Assembly (NCBI RefSeq): GCF_002095535.1 | Contig: NZ_MLJI01000002.1 | Coordinates: 1,205,813 to 1,269,812, forward strand | DNA: 64,000 nt | Source: Pantoea cypripedii | GTDB taxonomy: Bacteria; Pseudomonadota; Gammaproteobacteria; Enterobacterales; Enterobacteriaceae | Reading direction: 5' to 3' | Part shown: in pieces, positions 47,210-55,458 of the stretch | Numbering within the stretch: the stretch's first letter is position 1 | Layout of the letters: the number at the start of each line of letters is the position of its first letter | The notes under the pieces: generated by a model | Databases searched by the model: none | Seen by the model: only the letters and a program-made list of their open reading frames with translations | Told to the model about the DNA's origin: nothing | Position numbers and translations under genes: made by a program

Positions 47210-47341
47210 CTGAAATGTCTGCTGTGCGCGCATTGTTTCCCTTATACATTTGTATGCCAGATTGCTTTGTGTCAGTTTCGGAAGCAGCTGATACTATTGA
47301 GTTAATCACGGTAATCTAATGTCGGTATAAAGGAGATCCTA

Positions 47342-47719
47342 ATGAAAGCACTTTCTATAGTTCGCCCAGCCGGAACACAAATCGCAAATGGTCTGAAAAC
47401 GCTAGAAATAAGGCGATGGCATCCTGAAGTTCAGGCCGGGGAAGAGATATTACTGGTTGAAAATGAGCACTTCCTTACAGCAGATGGTCAAGAGGAATTA
47501 GGCAGGGCCGTAGCCGTCATTACTTTTGGGGAAATCAGAGAGTTTAGACGGGAGGATATTCCTCAAGCGTGTGCATCTTATTATGAAGACGGGTTGCTGG
47601 CATGGGAGATAAAGACAATTAAGAAAATCGATAATCCATTCTCAATCCGTGCAGCACGGAAGCTTTACGAGATCGATGACACAGTTATCCATTCTGTGCC
47701 GCTAACAAAAATTCGGTAA
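47342..47719 (+). CDS. ASCH/PUA-like domain protein
   Basis: 125 residues. MKALSIVRPAGTQIANGLKTLEIRRW is the ASCH signature (G-x-K-x-x-E-x-R), followed by ILLVEN and AVAVITFGEIREF strands. ASCH proteins are predicted RNA- or nucleotide-binding. Start ATG 47342 with an AAGGAGA site. Confidence 0.8.
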   Translation: MKALSIVRPAGTQIANGLKTLEIRRWHPEVQAGEEILLVENEHFLTADGQEELGRAVAVITFGEIREFRREDIPQACASYYEDGLLAWEIKTIKKIDNPFSIRAARKLYEIDDTVIHSVPLTKIR

Positions 47720-47813
47720 ATCCCGCTAAAAAGTGTTCCCAGAGCCGAAAGTCCGATTTTCGCTGTTAGTTTAAGTCTGAGCTGATACACCTCTGAGTGA
47801 GCGATAACACGGT

Positions 47814-48227
47814 CTATATGTGACGCTTACTGATAAATGGCTTATCCCTGAATTGTTCATCAACGTTACCGAGCTGCAGCTGCGCCATCATCCTGCCAAC
47901 CGGCCACGGTGTGAAAAACTGACCGCGGTATTTATCCCCCATCTCAAGCTGCATAAAGACCCGCCCGAGAAAATCGCCAGGCTCCTCCTCCAGCCCGCTG
48001 ACCACATGCGCCAGCAGATGCGCCATGTTCTCCACGTCGGGCTTTTCGAACCGGGACACGATGCGCAGATACTTCTGCTCGCGCTTTTCACAGAACTGCA
48101 GCCGATTCTCCAGTGCGATGACGCTGCAGCTGATGAAGTCCTCAAATACCTGATGCCGGCGATGGTAACGGGCCATCTGACTGAAGAGTGAAAGAAAGGC
48201 TTTTTCGTGGTTGATGACATTTTTCAT
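47814..48227 (-). pseudogene. Plasmid N-6 DNA methylase, N-terminal fragment
   Basis: From ATG 48227: MKNVINHEKAFLSLFSQMAR ... LGRVFMQLEMGDKYRGQFFTP, the start of the large plasmid methylases. After KPFIS the conserved SAM-binding and NPPY parts are missing and the frame ends at 47814. The deletion point is next to the ASCH gene. Confidence 0.75.
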
Positions 48228-48258
48228 GCGTGCGACCTCAGATACAGAGAACACGCAC
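48228..48258 (-). promoter_or_regulatory. leader hairpin before the methylase fragment
   Basis: GTGCG (48230-48234) pairs with CGCAC (48254-48258), enclosing the GAGGT ribosome site directly upstream of ATG 48227. Confidence 0.4.
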
Positions 48259-48354
48259 CCGGAGGGACACTGTGTTCCCTTCAGGGTGAAAAAACGGCCA
48301 CAGCTTTCGCTGTGGCCGGTCAGTGAAGCCGGATAAACCGGCTTTGTGTCATTG

Positions 48355-49305
48355 CTATGCGCGGATACTGCCGTAGTGCGCACGGGTGGTAACAGGGACA
48401 GCGGCCGTTTCCGGCGTGACCAGGAACATACGGGCCCCCTCGCTGGCTGCTGACTGCCGCAGCGCCTCAGCCGAGTACGGACCACTGTCTACGTGGTCAC
48501 CCCGGTCAAAGCAGTTATAGCCTGACGTACTGTCATCCGGTGAAATCCAGTAGTGACGGATTTCACAGTCAAACAGCTGTGACATTTGCCCCATGACCTC
48601 ACCTGACGGCGGATACCAGGGCGATGTGAAGTTCAGCGTGAGTGAACCCACTTCATCGCGGCTCCAGAGGGACTGATGACCCGCCGGAAACGCCATGCCA
48701 AAGAGCTGCATGTAAAGTTCAGTCGTAGTGCACAGCCCGGTGAACAGACCACTTTCGCCACTGAGCTCGGTGGCCAGACGTGACGGCATCACCATCAGCA
48801 TGTCACAGGGACAGGTGGTCTCCGGCATGATGCTGAGCCATTCCCAGCGTTCCTGCGGGTCAAACGGACCACCAGCGCCGGCAACGCCAAACCAGTCGGC
48901 ATAATGTACGGCCATCAGCTGCGCCATTATCTGCCGTGCTGCAAAGGGAATGGCTTCCCATTTCAGCGCACCGATGCCGGACTGCAGCCTGATTTTCTCC
49001 ATGCGGGAGAGCGTCCTGCTATCAAGCCACGCATCCTGCTCCAGCAGCTCGATAAAGTGCTGGAACGCCTGGTTGGAGGAGGTCTGCGCGCCCGTACCGG
49101 ATGCAGTCAGCATCGGATACGGGGCGTACTCCACTGCCCTGACGGGCTTCAGTATGCCGGCACAACCGGCGAGAAACAGCTTTATCGCCTGCCGGATAGC
49201 GTGGCGGTAAAGCGGTTTTTCAGTGCCGGTAATCCAGGGCTGCATCACATCGAGGCAGACGGATTTACCGGTGATTTCCAGACGGTTATGGCACCATGAA
49301 AACAT
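48355..49305 (-). CDS. DUF1281-type plasmid protein, divergent paralogue
   Basis: 316 residues. MFSWCHNRLEITG and a C-terminal ferredoxin-like part (TSPWYPPSGEVMGQMSQLFDCEIRHYWISPDDSTSGYNCFDRG) mark it as DUF1281-like, as at 16547. Shared landmarks include AIKLFLAGCAGILKPVRAVEYAPYPMLT. Function unknown. A GAGGAG site precedes ATG 49305. Confidence 0.7.
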   Translation of the reverse strand: MFSWCHNRLEITGKSVCLDVMQPWITGTEKPLYRHAIRQAIKLFLAGCAGILKPVRAVEYAPYPMLTASGTGAQTSSNQAFQHFIELLEQDAWLDSRTLSRMEKIRLQSGIGALKWEAIPFAARQIMAQLMAVHYADWFGVAGAGGPFDPQERWEWLSIMPETTCPCDMLMVMPSRLATELSGESGLFTGLCTTTELYMQLFGMAFPAGHQSLWSRDEVGSLTLNFTSPWYPPSGEVMGQMSQLFDCEIRHYWISPDDSTSGYNCFDRGDHVDSGPYSAEALRQSAASEGARMFLVTPETAAVPVTTRAHYGSIRA

Positions 49306-49337
49306 TGTGAAACTCCTCTTGTCGGTTAAAACGAAAA

Positions 49338-49366
49338 GAGGGCATCTCCCTGAGGAAGATGCCCTC
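49338..49366 (-). promoter_or_regulatory. 10-bp hairpin in the DUF1281 gene leader
   Basis: GAGGGCATCT (49338-49347) and AGATGCCCTC (49357-49366), perfect complement, 33 bases upstream of the start codon. It could also end the upstream transcript. Confidence 0.6.
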
Positions 49367-49401
49367 AGGGGGATGATGGCGGCCGTGGCCGCCGGGTCAG
49401 G

Positions 49402-50385
49402 TTATGCCGCCTGTTCCGTATTCCGGTTCAGGGGCTCAAGTAAATATTCCGAGGCTTCCCGGGCGAACCGGCAGGCGCGGAAAATCGCTTTTTTGTCTTC
49501 ACGAAGGGCTTTCAGCCAGCCGGCCAGGTAGCTCTCATGCTGCACGTCGCCGGTGATACCGAGTTCCGCACAGAGAAAGGCACTGCCGGTCTCCGCTATC
49601 AGCTCTTCGAATGCATACACAGGGTCACCGAACTGTCGCGATGACGAGGTGATGCCTTCCCGGTTCAGGCGGCTGCTGTGGCCGGTGGCGTGCACCAGCT
49701 CGTGCAGCAGCGTGGACCAGTAGTCCGCTTCTGTCCGGAACTGTGACACCGCCGGTATCACGATGCAGTCGGCACCCGGCCGGTAATACGCGCGGTCCTG
49801 CCGGCGATGGTCGCAGCCAACGCCAGTGGCGCTGAGTATCTGCCGAGTCTGATGCAGTTGAGCTGCACTGAGTTCAGAGGGCCGTTCTGCCTCCACCGTG
49901 TCGGGCTGTTCACCCTGCACGGATTCGGGCAGTCCGTCGCACTGGGCAACGTTGAACAACTGCAACTGCTTCAGCATGGCCAGTTGCTCCATGACCGGTT
50001 CGCCGTCACGGAACAGCAGATTATTGCTGCTGTCCCTGGCCTGTTTCTCAAACGGTTTGTAGATGATGGCCAGCGCGCTGGTCTCATTCTTCCTGACGTA
50101 ACCGCCGGCATCTTTCGCCTGGCGGAAGGTCAGCCAGCGGTCGGACGTGTACCCGTGTTCTTCAGCGGCCATCCACAGCAGCGGAACGTTAATACCGCTG
50201 TAGGTACGGCCGGTGACGGCGTTGACCGGCAGGCTGCTGCCGTGCACATTCTGAGCAGCACGCCACGGGCGCCGCCAGGGCGGTACGCCGTTTTCGAGCG
50301 CCAGAATGATTTTGTCAGTGACCTGCTGATACAGGTCGGGAGTATGCACTGCCGCCGCTTTACGCCGGCCGGTGGTTGTCTTCAT
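49402..50385 (-). CDS. ArdC-like antirestriction/zincin protein
   Basis: 327 residues from ATG 50385. N-terminal ArdC ssDNA-binding domain (LYQQVTDKIILALENGVPPWRRPW ... VTGRTYSGINVPLLWMA), and a C-terminal zinc metallopeptidase domain with HELVHATGH near residue 225 and a downstream glutamate in FEELIAETG. ArdC proteins protect incoming single-stranded plasmid DNA. Its presence in a leftward plasmid block supports a leading-region origin. Confidence 0.88.
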   Translation of the reverse strand: MKTTTGRRKAAAVHTPDLYQQVTDKIILALENGVPPWRRPWRAAQNVHGSSLPVNAVTGRTYSGINVPLLWMAAEEHGYTSDRWLTFRQAKDAGGYVRKNETSALAIIYKPFEKQARDSSNNLLFRDGEPVMEQLAMLKQLQLFNVAQCDGLPESVQGEQPDTVEAERPSELSAAQLHQTRQILSATGVGCDHRRQDRAYYRPGADCIVIPAVSQFRTEADYWSTLLHELVHATGHSSRLNREGITSSSRQFGDPVYAFEELIAETGSAFLCAELGITGDVQHESYLAGWLKALREDKKAIFRACRFAREASEYLLEPLNRNTEQAA

Positions 50386-50457
50386 GGGATGCAGCCTCTG
50401 AGTGCGGGGCGCATCCCTGCCCGGTGGCGGACGATGCGCCACCGGTGAGTGGAAAAA

Positions 50458-51069
50458 TCAGTAATAACGTAAGGAGCCGTCGGACATCACCGAATGGATA
50501 CGGTCACGTACGCTCCCGACCGCACGGTCAAACATCTCGCGGTCACCCGGCTTCGCCCGTTTTGAGTCCAGGCGTATCACCTGGTCCAGCACACGCCATG
50601 CCTGTGCGCGCCAGCTGAGACGTTCAGAATCCCCCACGCAGGCGTGGAAGTGGCGTAACGACTGGTCGTACAGCCACTGAATCCGGTCACGGTATTCGCC
50701 CACCGGCACATACACCTTAAGTGGCGGAGGCGTTTCCTTATGAACAGTCAGTGCATTATTCAGGTCACTGATAACGGGCTTCATGAGCAGGTCGTGATGG
50801 TCATTCAGCACAGCATCGAACATGCTCTGCGCCATAAAGGTTTTAAATGAGAATTCCCTGTCAGGAATCAACGCATCGGCAAGTGCTGACCAGTCTGCAT
50901 CTTTTGACGGATTGCAGCCGACAGCCCAGGCTTTCAGCCACTCCCCCGGACGTCTATCATCCGGTATGCGGATATAAATCCCCAGGGTCTTTTCAAGTAT
51001 CAGCGGTCGCTGCATACCCAGGTTCTGAGTGAGCAGCGGGCGAAGTTCTGTTGATGTAAAACGGATCAT
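50458..51069 (-). CDS. Plasmid hypothetical protein
   Basis: 203 residues from ATG 51069, just after a GGAGGG-containing hairpin leader. MIRFTSTELRPLLTQNLGMQ and GIYIRIPDDRRPGEWLKAW recall DUF3085-like proteins, but the match is weak. Soluble. 72 bp upstream of the ArdC-like gene in the same direction. Confidence 0.6.
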   Translation of the reverse strand: MIRFTSTELRPLLTQNLGMQRPLILEKTLGIYIRIPDDRRPGEWLKAWAVGCNPSKDADWSALADALIPDREFSFKTFMAQSMFDAVLNDHHDLLMKPVISDLNNALTVHKETPPPLKVYVPVGEYRDRIQWLYDQSLRHFHACVGDSERLSWRAQAWRVLDQVIRLDSKRAKPGDREMFDRAVGSVRDRIHSVMSDGSLRYY

Positions 51070-51070
51070 G

Positions 51071-51115
51071 TTCCCTCCGGGTAACGATAAAGAGGAAACC
51101 TCCCCGGGAGGGAAG
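51071..51115 (-). promoter_or_regulatory. hairpin overlapping the ribosome site
   Basis: TTCCCTCCGGG (from 51071) pairs with CCCGGGAGGGAA (ending 51114) with one bulge. The arm contains the GGAGGGA ribosome site of the gene starting at 51069. Confidence 0.55.
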
Positions 51116-51149
51116 GTCCCTCCGGGAAGTGTTAATCAGTAAACGAGAT

Positions 51150-51458
51150 TCAGTTGAAGCGGTAACGCAGCCCGGCCATCTGCTGTGCCATCTGCCGTCC
51201 GGCCCGTAAAGCCTTACGGGCAGTGGCAAACTGACCGGCGCTGGCCAGTTGCTGATACTGCCAGTCGCGTGAACTGTAACCCGTTCTGCGCGAAATGATG
51301 GCGGTAAAACCGCCATCAGACTGGACGACCTCCGCACGGAAACTGCTGTGGCCGCTGCGGTTGGTGAACCATTCAGCCTGTCGCTGCCGCATTGCCTCTG
51401 AAAGGCAACTGAGCAGGCGGGTGGTACGGGTGATAAGTAACAGCATTATACTGTTCAT
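51150..51458 (-). CDS. Small basic plasmid protein
   Basis: 102 residues from ATG 51458 (AGGAG site). Hydrophobic start (MNSIMLLLITRTTRLLSCLS), then a basic stretch (SRDWQYQQLASAGQFATARKALRAGRQMAQQMAGL). No family recognised. Its leader has a perfect 10-bp hairpin. Confidence 0.6.
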   Translation of the reverse strand: MNSIMLLLITRTTRLLSCLSEAMRQRQAEWFTNRSGHSSFRAEVVQSDGGFTAIISRRTGYSSRDWQYQQLASAGQFATARKALRAGRQMAQQMAGLRYRFN

Positions 51459-51489
51459 GGTTTTCTCCTGAATAAATGCGGAGAAAACC
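51459..51489 (-). promoter_or_regulatory. perfect 10-bp hairpin sequestering the ribosome site
   Basis: GGTTTTCTCC (51459-51468) and GGAGAAAACC (51480-51489). The stem includes the AGGAG ribosome site and abuts ATG 51458. Confidence 0.75.
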
Positions 51490-51567
51490 GTCACCGCAGA
51501 TGCAGGGAGGTTGTCCCCGCATGGGTTTAAGCCTTTGTCATGAGTGACGCCAGCGTTTGGTTAATGA

Positions 51568-51885
51568 CTAACCAAAGTGATGATAAAAAGCGTTATCCGG
51601 ATCGTCCGGGTTAAAGGTACGGCTGGCAGGAATGTTAATTCTCATGGCGCAACCGCAGGCTGGGTGATAACGATGACGGAAACGATGGATGCAGCGTTTT
51701 CCAGACCACAGAACGCGTTTTTCCACTGTCTCCATGTACTGCCAGACTTCACCATCATTATCAGCAACAGTAGGGTCCTGAAGTGAACGGTTTGACTTAT
51801 GCTTTGCCAGTTTACTCCACATCCGGTGCCATTCGTTGCTGTTATGTTTAACGAGTAATAAAGAATCAAATGTCAGTGTATTCAC
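51568..51885 (-). CDS. Small plasmid hypothetical protein
   Basis: 105 residues from GTG 51885. Contains a Cys/His-rich part (CIHRFRHRYHPACGCAMRI) that might bind metal, but no named finger. Its leader has a perfect 10-bp hairpin containing the GAGGA ribosome site. Confidence 0.55.
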   Translation of the reverse strand: MNTLTFDSLLLVKHNSNEWHRMWSKLAKHKSNRSLQDPTVADNDGEVWQYMETVEKRVLWSGKRCIHRFRHRYHPACGCAMRINIPASRTFNPDDPDNAFYHHFG

Positions 51886-51889
51886 AGGT

Positions 51890-51918
51890 AAATCCTCTTC
51901 AGTAAAATAAGAGGATTT
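51890..51918 (-). promoter_or_regulatory. perfect 10-bp hairpin sequestering the ribosome site
   Basis: AAATCCTCTT (51890-51899) and AAGAGGATTT (51909-51918), four bases before the GTG start. A second hairpin (CCGTATGG/CCATACGG) lies just upstream at about 51931-51955. Confidence 0.75.
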
Positions 51919-51962
51919 GTCTCCGTATGGAGAAAATCCCCATACGGGTTCAGCGCATCACC

Positions 51963-52334
51963 TCAGAAATCAGCTTCGCTGTTTTCCATAGTCAGAAACC
52001 ACTCTTCGTCTTCGACTGCGCTTTTGTAGAAATACGTCCAGGCTTCTTTATCAATACATTCTGCCATGCGGCAAAGGTCGTTAAAGAATGCCTCCCATGA
52101 GACCGGTATAAGTTTTCGGACTCGCAGTTCAGCCAGTTCCCGGGCAACAGAAGCTATATCCCAGACGTAAAAAGGAAAGCCGTCTTCATCTGTCCCGGTA
52201 TTAAGGTCAAGGCGGCGAAGCGCTGCGATACTCAGCAGCTTGCCTTCCGCTTTTGCCAGCGTGATTTTGTGAGCGATCTGCTCGCTGGCATAGTGAGACT
52301 CGTAATAATCAAACAATGAGTGTGATAAAGGCAT
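51963..52334 (-). CDS. Plasmid hypothetical protein
   Basis: 123 residues from ATG 52334 with AGGAA. Acidic C-terminus; helical (YASEQIAHKITLAKAEGKLLSIAALRRL). No membrane segment and no recognised family. Same leader architecture as its neighbours. Confidence 0.6.
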   Translation of the reverse strand: MPLSHSLFDYYESHYASEQIAHKITLAKAEGKLLSIAALRRLDLNTGTDEDGFPFYVWDIASVARELAELRVRKLIPVSWEAFFNDLCRMAECIDKEAWTYFYKSAVEDEEWFLTMENSEADF

Positions 52335-52337
52335 GAT

Positions 52338-52360
52338 CGGGTTCCTGTGAAGGAAACCCG
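52338..52360 (-). promoter_or_regulatory. leader hairpin with ribosome site
   Basis: CGGGTTCCT (52338-52346) pairs with AGGAAACCCG (52351-52360) with a one-base bulge. The stem carries AGGAA upstream of ATG 52334. Confidence 0.6.
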
Positions 52361-52408
52361 CCCGGGAGGGAGCAGGTCCCCGTCGGGTGAGATGAATGCC
52401 TGACTCAG

Positions 52409-52793
52409 TCAGACGTAATCAAAGGTTGATGAGCAGGGTACAAACGTACCTGCCTGAGACTGCCGCGCTTCCCGGAAACCGTTATGGCATCCTTCCTGCC
52501 ACTGGGTGGCATCAAGCTCCAGTCCGATTCTGGTTAAATAAGTGAGTAATACACGGGGCCAGCGTTTCTTCATACCGTGGTACTGACGGTCTCCGAAGAA
52601 ATAAGCGGCATGGTAAACGCTGCACTCAGTGAGCATCTTTGCTTCCGCTTCATCTTCGAGCAGAATAAAGGCTCTGGCACGCGTCAGCTCTGAACCAGAA
52701 AAACCACTCTGACAGCCGTGAGCGGGGTGCACATGAACGCAGTGTGCGTTCAGCAACGATGGAAAAAGAATGAATAAAACCGAGTAAATGCAT
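52409..52793 (-). pseudogene. Plasmid hypothetical protein, probable 5' frameshift
   Basis: The main frame (52409-52756) begins only at a TTG without a ribosome site: LTRARAFILLEDEAEAKMLT ... ELDATQWQEGCHNGF. A well-placed ATG at 52793, with GGAGAGG inside the usual leader hairpin (GGTTG/CAACC), starts MHLLGFIHSFSI in another frame. One indel near 52757 would join them. Family not recognised. Confidence 0.5.
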
Positions 52794-52911
52794 GGTTGCC
52801 TCTCCGGGATTCAGGGAAACAACCACCCGATACGGGAAGCGTTGTCCCGTGGGATGAAAATTCAGAAGATTAGTTGAATGGACCTTAATCTGGTTACCAG
52901 ATCCCTGTTTG

Positions 52912-53030
52912 CAAAGGTTAACAGGTTTGATCCGCCCGAAAGCGCCATCTCTCAGGTTATGATGGCATTGGCATGTGATTACCCGAAGGCGCCTGTCTCA
53001 AATCACTCAGGCATTGGCAGTTGTCAGAGA
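52912..53030 (+). repeat. degenerate direct repeat, left copy
   Basis: About 115 bases resembling 55063-55172 (gcaaaggTtaac.ggTTt..cCGCCCGAA.GC.CC.TCTCTCAGGT.ATGA). Each copy itself contains two diverged units of CCCGAAGGC...CTCA...TTGGCATG. Confidence 0.6.
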
Positions 53031-53225
53031 CAACGTTAGCAAATTAAGCGTACACAATTCCCGCACCTCCGGCAATAGTGTCAGCGCAAAGTTCTTCCCA
53101 TATTGTGGTGTAAGCCAGGGAGAGGAAGTCCTCAACGGAAATGCCACTACGGCTGAAAATATCCCGTGAGAAAAAGTGTCCTGTTTAAAATGACCAGAAC
53201 ACAGGATCATATTTTCATGGGTCAT
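53007..53225 (-). CDS. Possible small protein
   Basis: 72 residues from ATG 53225 with a strong GGGGAGG site. It runs into the direct-repeat copy at its 3' end and contains no recognised motif. The ribosome site favours it, but coding quality is modest. Confidence 0.35.
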   Translation of the reverse strand: MTHENMILCSGHFKQDTFSHGIFSAVVAFPLRTSSPWLTPQYGKNFALTLLPEVRELCTLNLLTLSLTTANA

Positions 53226-53243
53226 AATCGCCTCCCCTTTCAC

Positions 53244-53459
53244 TTAGATTTCACTGAAAATTTCAGAAAGTGCGCCATGTATGAAATACAGAAACGCATC
53301 AGTTTGGGTGAACTTATCGCCGTAATGCGCATGAGCCTCCTGTGAGCAGGCCACTTCGTAGTACCCCCTGTCGATAATACGTGCAATTCTGTGTCTCAGT
53401 TTCAAAAATACACGTCCAGTAACCAAATTGTTGACAAAAACAAAAACTTTTTCACTCAT
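53244..53459 (-). CDS. Small protein co-translated with the integrase
   Basis: 71 residues from ATG 53459, overlapping the 3' end of the integrase gene by 8 bp. MSEKVFVFVNNLVTGRVFLK and a C-terminal helix (TDAFLYFIHGALSEIF). The overlap suggests coupling. It might be a recombination accessory factor, but no family is recognised. Confidence 0.6.
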   Translation of the reverse strand: MSEKVFVFVNNLVTGRVFLKLRHRIARIIDRGYYEVACSQEAHAHYGDKFTQTDAFLYFIHGALSEIFSEI

Positions 53460-54342
53460 TACTCTCAACCTTATTATACACACGAGCCACATAATGCCCC
53501 CTGCCATCCCCATGCCCCAAATCCATTGATGCAAGAGCCTGCGCCTCTTCTTTACTGAAACCGTTTTTCATATGATGATTCATAACATCAACAGAGTAGG
53601 CATAACGCAAACTATGGGGTGCATATTTCCCTGTTAATCCGGCTTCACGAACTATATTGCGATAACGTTCGATAGCGGTATGTAATGAAGGCTTGTCGAT
53701 TAACTTTCCGTTATTTTTGTCCAGATATTTCAACGCGGTATTAATTGCGGAAAGCGTTGCCTCACGATCTAACACTGTCGTATCTCTGGGACGTCCTCCT
53801 TTTGTCCCGAAGACAACGCGTACTTTTACGTCACCATTGAGCAAGTTTTTTTGCCAGGTTCGTAATGATTTCGCGGACTGTACTGTTTCTTCCGTTCGTA
53901 AACCCAGTAACCGGGATAACCTCAATGCACAGGAAACACCTTCATCCTTTTTTTCCACACTCGTCAGTACCTGCCTGAAATAAGTATCGGGAATGGCAAC
54001 CTTTGTTCCGTCCCGGCTGGTTTCTGAAATACCAAGAGCCTGGTTACTCAGTTTTTCGTGAGCCGGATTAGCCATAAATGTTTTTCCTGCAACCCGTAAT
54101 AAAGCCCGGATAGCCGACATTTCATTCTGAAGTGTACGTCTGGAAATCTCTTCGGAAAGGCGGCTTTTCATATACAACTCAATATGCCCGGTCCTGATGT
54201 TCTTAATATCTCTAATCTGTACGTTCAGTTTTAATAAACGTTCAGCGAACCTGTCCGCAATTTTCATACGGTCAGAAACAGTTTTAAAACTTCCCCCAGC
54301 CTGTCGGGCAAGCGTTTTAAAATTCTTATTTAGTTTTGCCAT
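53452..54342 (-). CDS. Tyrosine recombinase (Integrase_1 type)
   Basis: 296 residues from ATG 54342 with a GGAGGG site; a longer frame lacks support. N-terminal SAM-like core-binding domain (DRFAERLLKLNVQIRDIKNI). Catalytic residues: Arg in LLGLRTEET, His-x-x-Arg in APHSLRYAY, His in DLGHGDGRG and nucleophile Tyr in VARVYNKV. It fits plasmid or genomic-island integrases. Direct repeats lie on both sides at a distance. Confidence 0.88.
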   Translation of the reverse strand: MAKLNKNFKTLARQAGGSFKTVSDRMKIADRFAERLLKLNVQIRDIKNIRTGHIELYMKSRLSEEISRRTLQNEMSAIRALLRVAGKTFMANPAHEKLSNQALGISETSRDGTKVAIPDTYFRQVLTSVEKKDEGVSCALRLSRLLGLRTEETVQSAKSLRTWQKNLLNGDVKVRVVFGTKGGRPRDTTVLDREATLSAINTALKYLDKNNGKLIDKPSLHTAIERYRNIVREAGLTGKYAPHSLRYAYSVDVMNHHMKNGFSKEEAQALASMDLGHGDGRGHYVARVYNKVESNE

Positions 54343-54364
54343 AGTCAACCCTCCATTTAAACAG

Positions 54365-54408
54365 GTGTCATTGCTTTTCCGTCTGTGTGAACGGAAAAGC
54401 ACTGACAC
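54365..54408 (-). promoter_or_regulatory. long leader hairpin upstream of the integrase
   Basis: GTGTCA-tt-GCTTTTCCGT pairs with ACGGAAAAGC-ac-TGACAC around an eight-base loop: 16 paired bases with one internal bulge, 22 bases before the start codon. Confidence 0.7.
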
Positions 54409-55062
54409 CGACTGCGCCACAGCTACAGACGATGAATTTCACCCCGACGGCACGGTTTACGGTTGCGCTTCCTGCGTCTCGACAGATATCTGTGCATCGG
54501 GGCGGCGAAATGTTGAGTTATTGCGAAGCTCCCCAGGTCTCTGACCTGTTCGCGGTTTTCACCGGGCTGAAATGAATCAGTCTGCTTCCACACACCAGTA
54601 TGTTGACTGGTGTCGCCATCGATATCGTGTCGATTTTTCTCCTCTCTGAATGAAGTCCTGACCCGTTTTTATGGGTAAAACGTTTGGTTGATAAATGAAC
54701 AAAAAGTGAATGATGTACGTTTTTAAGGCCCTTAAAACCTTTAAGTACGTGTTGGTCAGTTGGTAAAAGAGTTGTTGAAACGGCAGTGCGTCAGCTCTGC
54801 CAGTTGTGCGCTGCGCGCGTCACTTGGTACTCGTTTCACTCGAACGCAAGTGACGCCGCGCTCCTCTGCTCTCAATGCAGTCGTGGAAGATGCCCAAATG
54901 TTCCAAATGGTCATACCCACTCCGCAAAGTTTGCAACGGATGCAGTCGTCAAAGAATCGAGACGAAACGAAGAAGACAGACCAGAAAGTCTGCAGTAAGA
55001 CTGTCAGAGACAGTTATTTAGTGAAGGAATATCCTTTATCGCTATTACGGCGATCCCCATTT

Positions 55063-55172
55063 TCAAAGGCTAACGGGTTTACCGCCCGAAGGCACCGTCT
55101 CTCAGGTCATGACGGTTTTGGCATGCAATCACCCGAAGGCGTCCCTCTCAGATTGCCGGGACATTGGCATGT
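55063..55172 (+). repeat. degenerate direct repeat, right copy
   Basis: Partner of 52912-53030 in the same orientation. Internal units CCCGAAGGCACCGTCTCTCA and CCCGAAGGCGTCCCTCTCA are about 45 bp apart. Confidence 0.6.
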
Positions 55173-55458
55173 TGCTTTTACGCAACGTTACAACGATGCA
55201 GATAGTAGATCGTGTCGGGATCACTTTTCAAGTGGTTCATCAAAACCGGAAACTCACCCTGGTTTAAGGCTGTTTTTCAGATGAGAAAAAAGACCCAACA
55301 TGTTAAAGTGGCAAAAATGAGATTTAATATCTGCACAGTGGAAAGTTAACGAAGGACGTATTATCAACATTTACATACTGAGTAAACCAGTCGCACGTTC
55401 ATGTAATAATCCTGCCAGCCTCTCAGGCCATTATCTTTAACGTTTTGGAACAAAATTA

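Larger units (their letters stand above)
54343..55458. other. 1.1-kb gene-free region with hairpins and a repeat
   Basis: Contains the integrase leader hairpin (54365-54408), a nine-base-pair hairpin CGTCACTTG/CAAGTGACG (54818-54826/54847-54855) and the right direct-repeat copy. A 174-codon frame (54760-55284) crosses the hairpin and repeat, lacks a ribosome site and looks non-coding. Confidence 0.5.

Noticed and set aside
54760..55284. 174-codon open frame
   Set aside because: It covers a hairpin and the diverged direct repeat, has no ribosome site and no protein-like composition.
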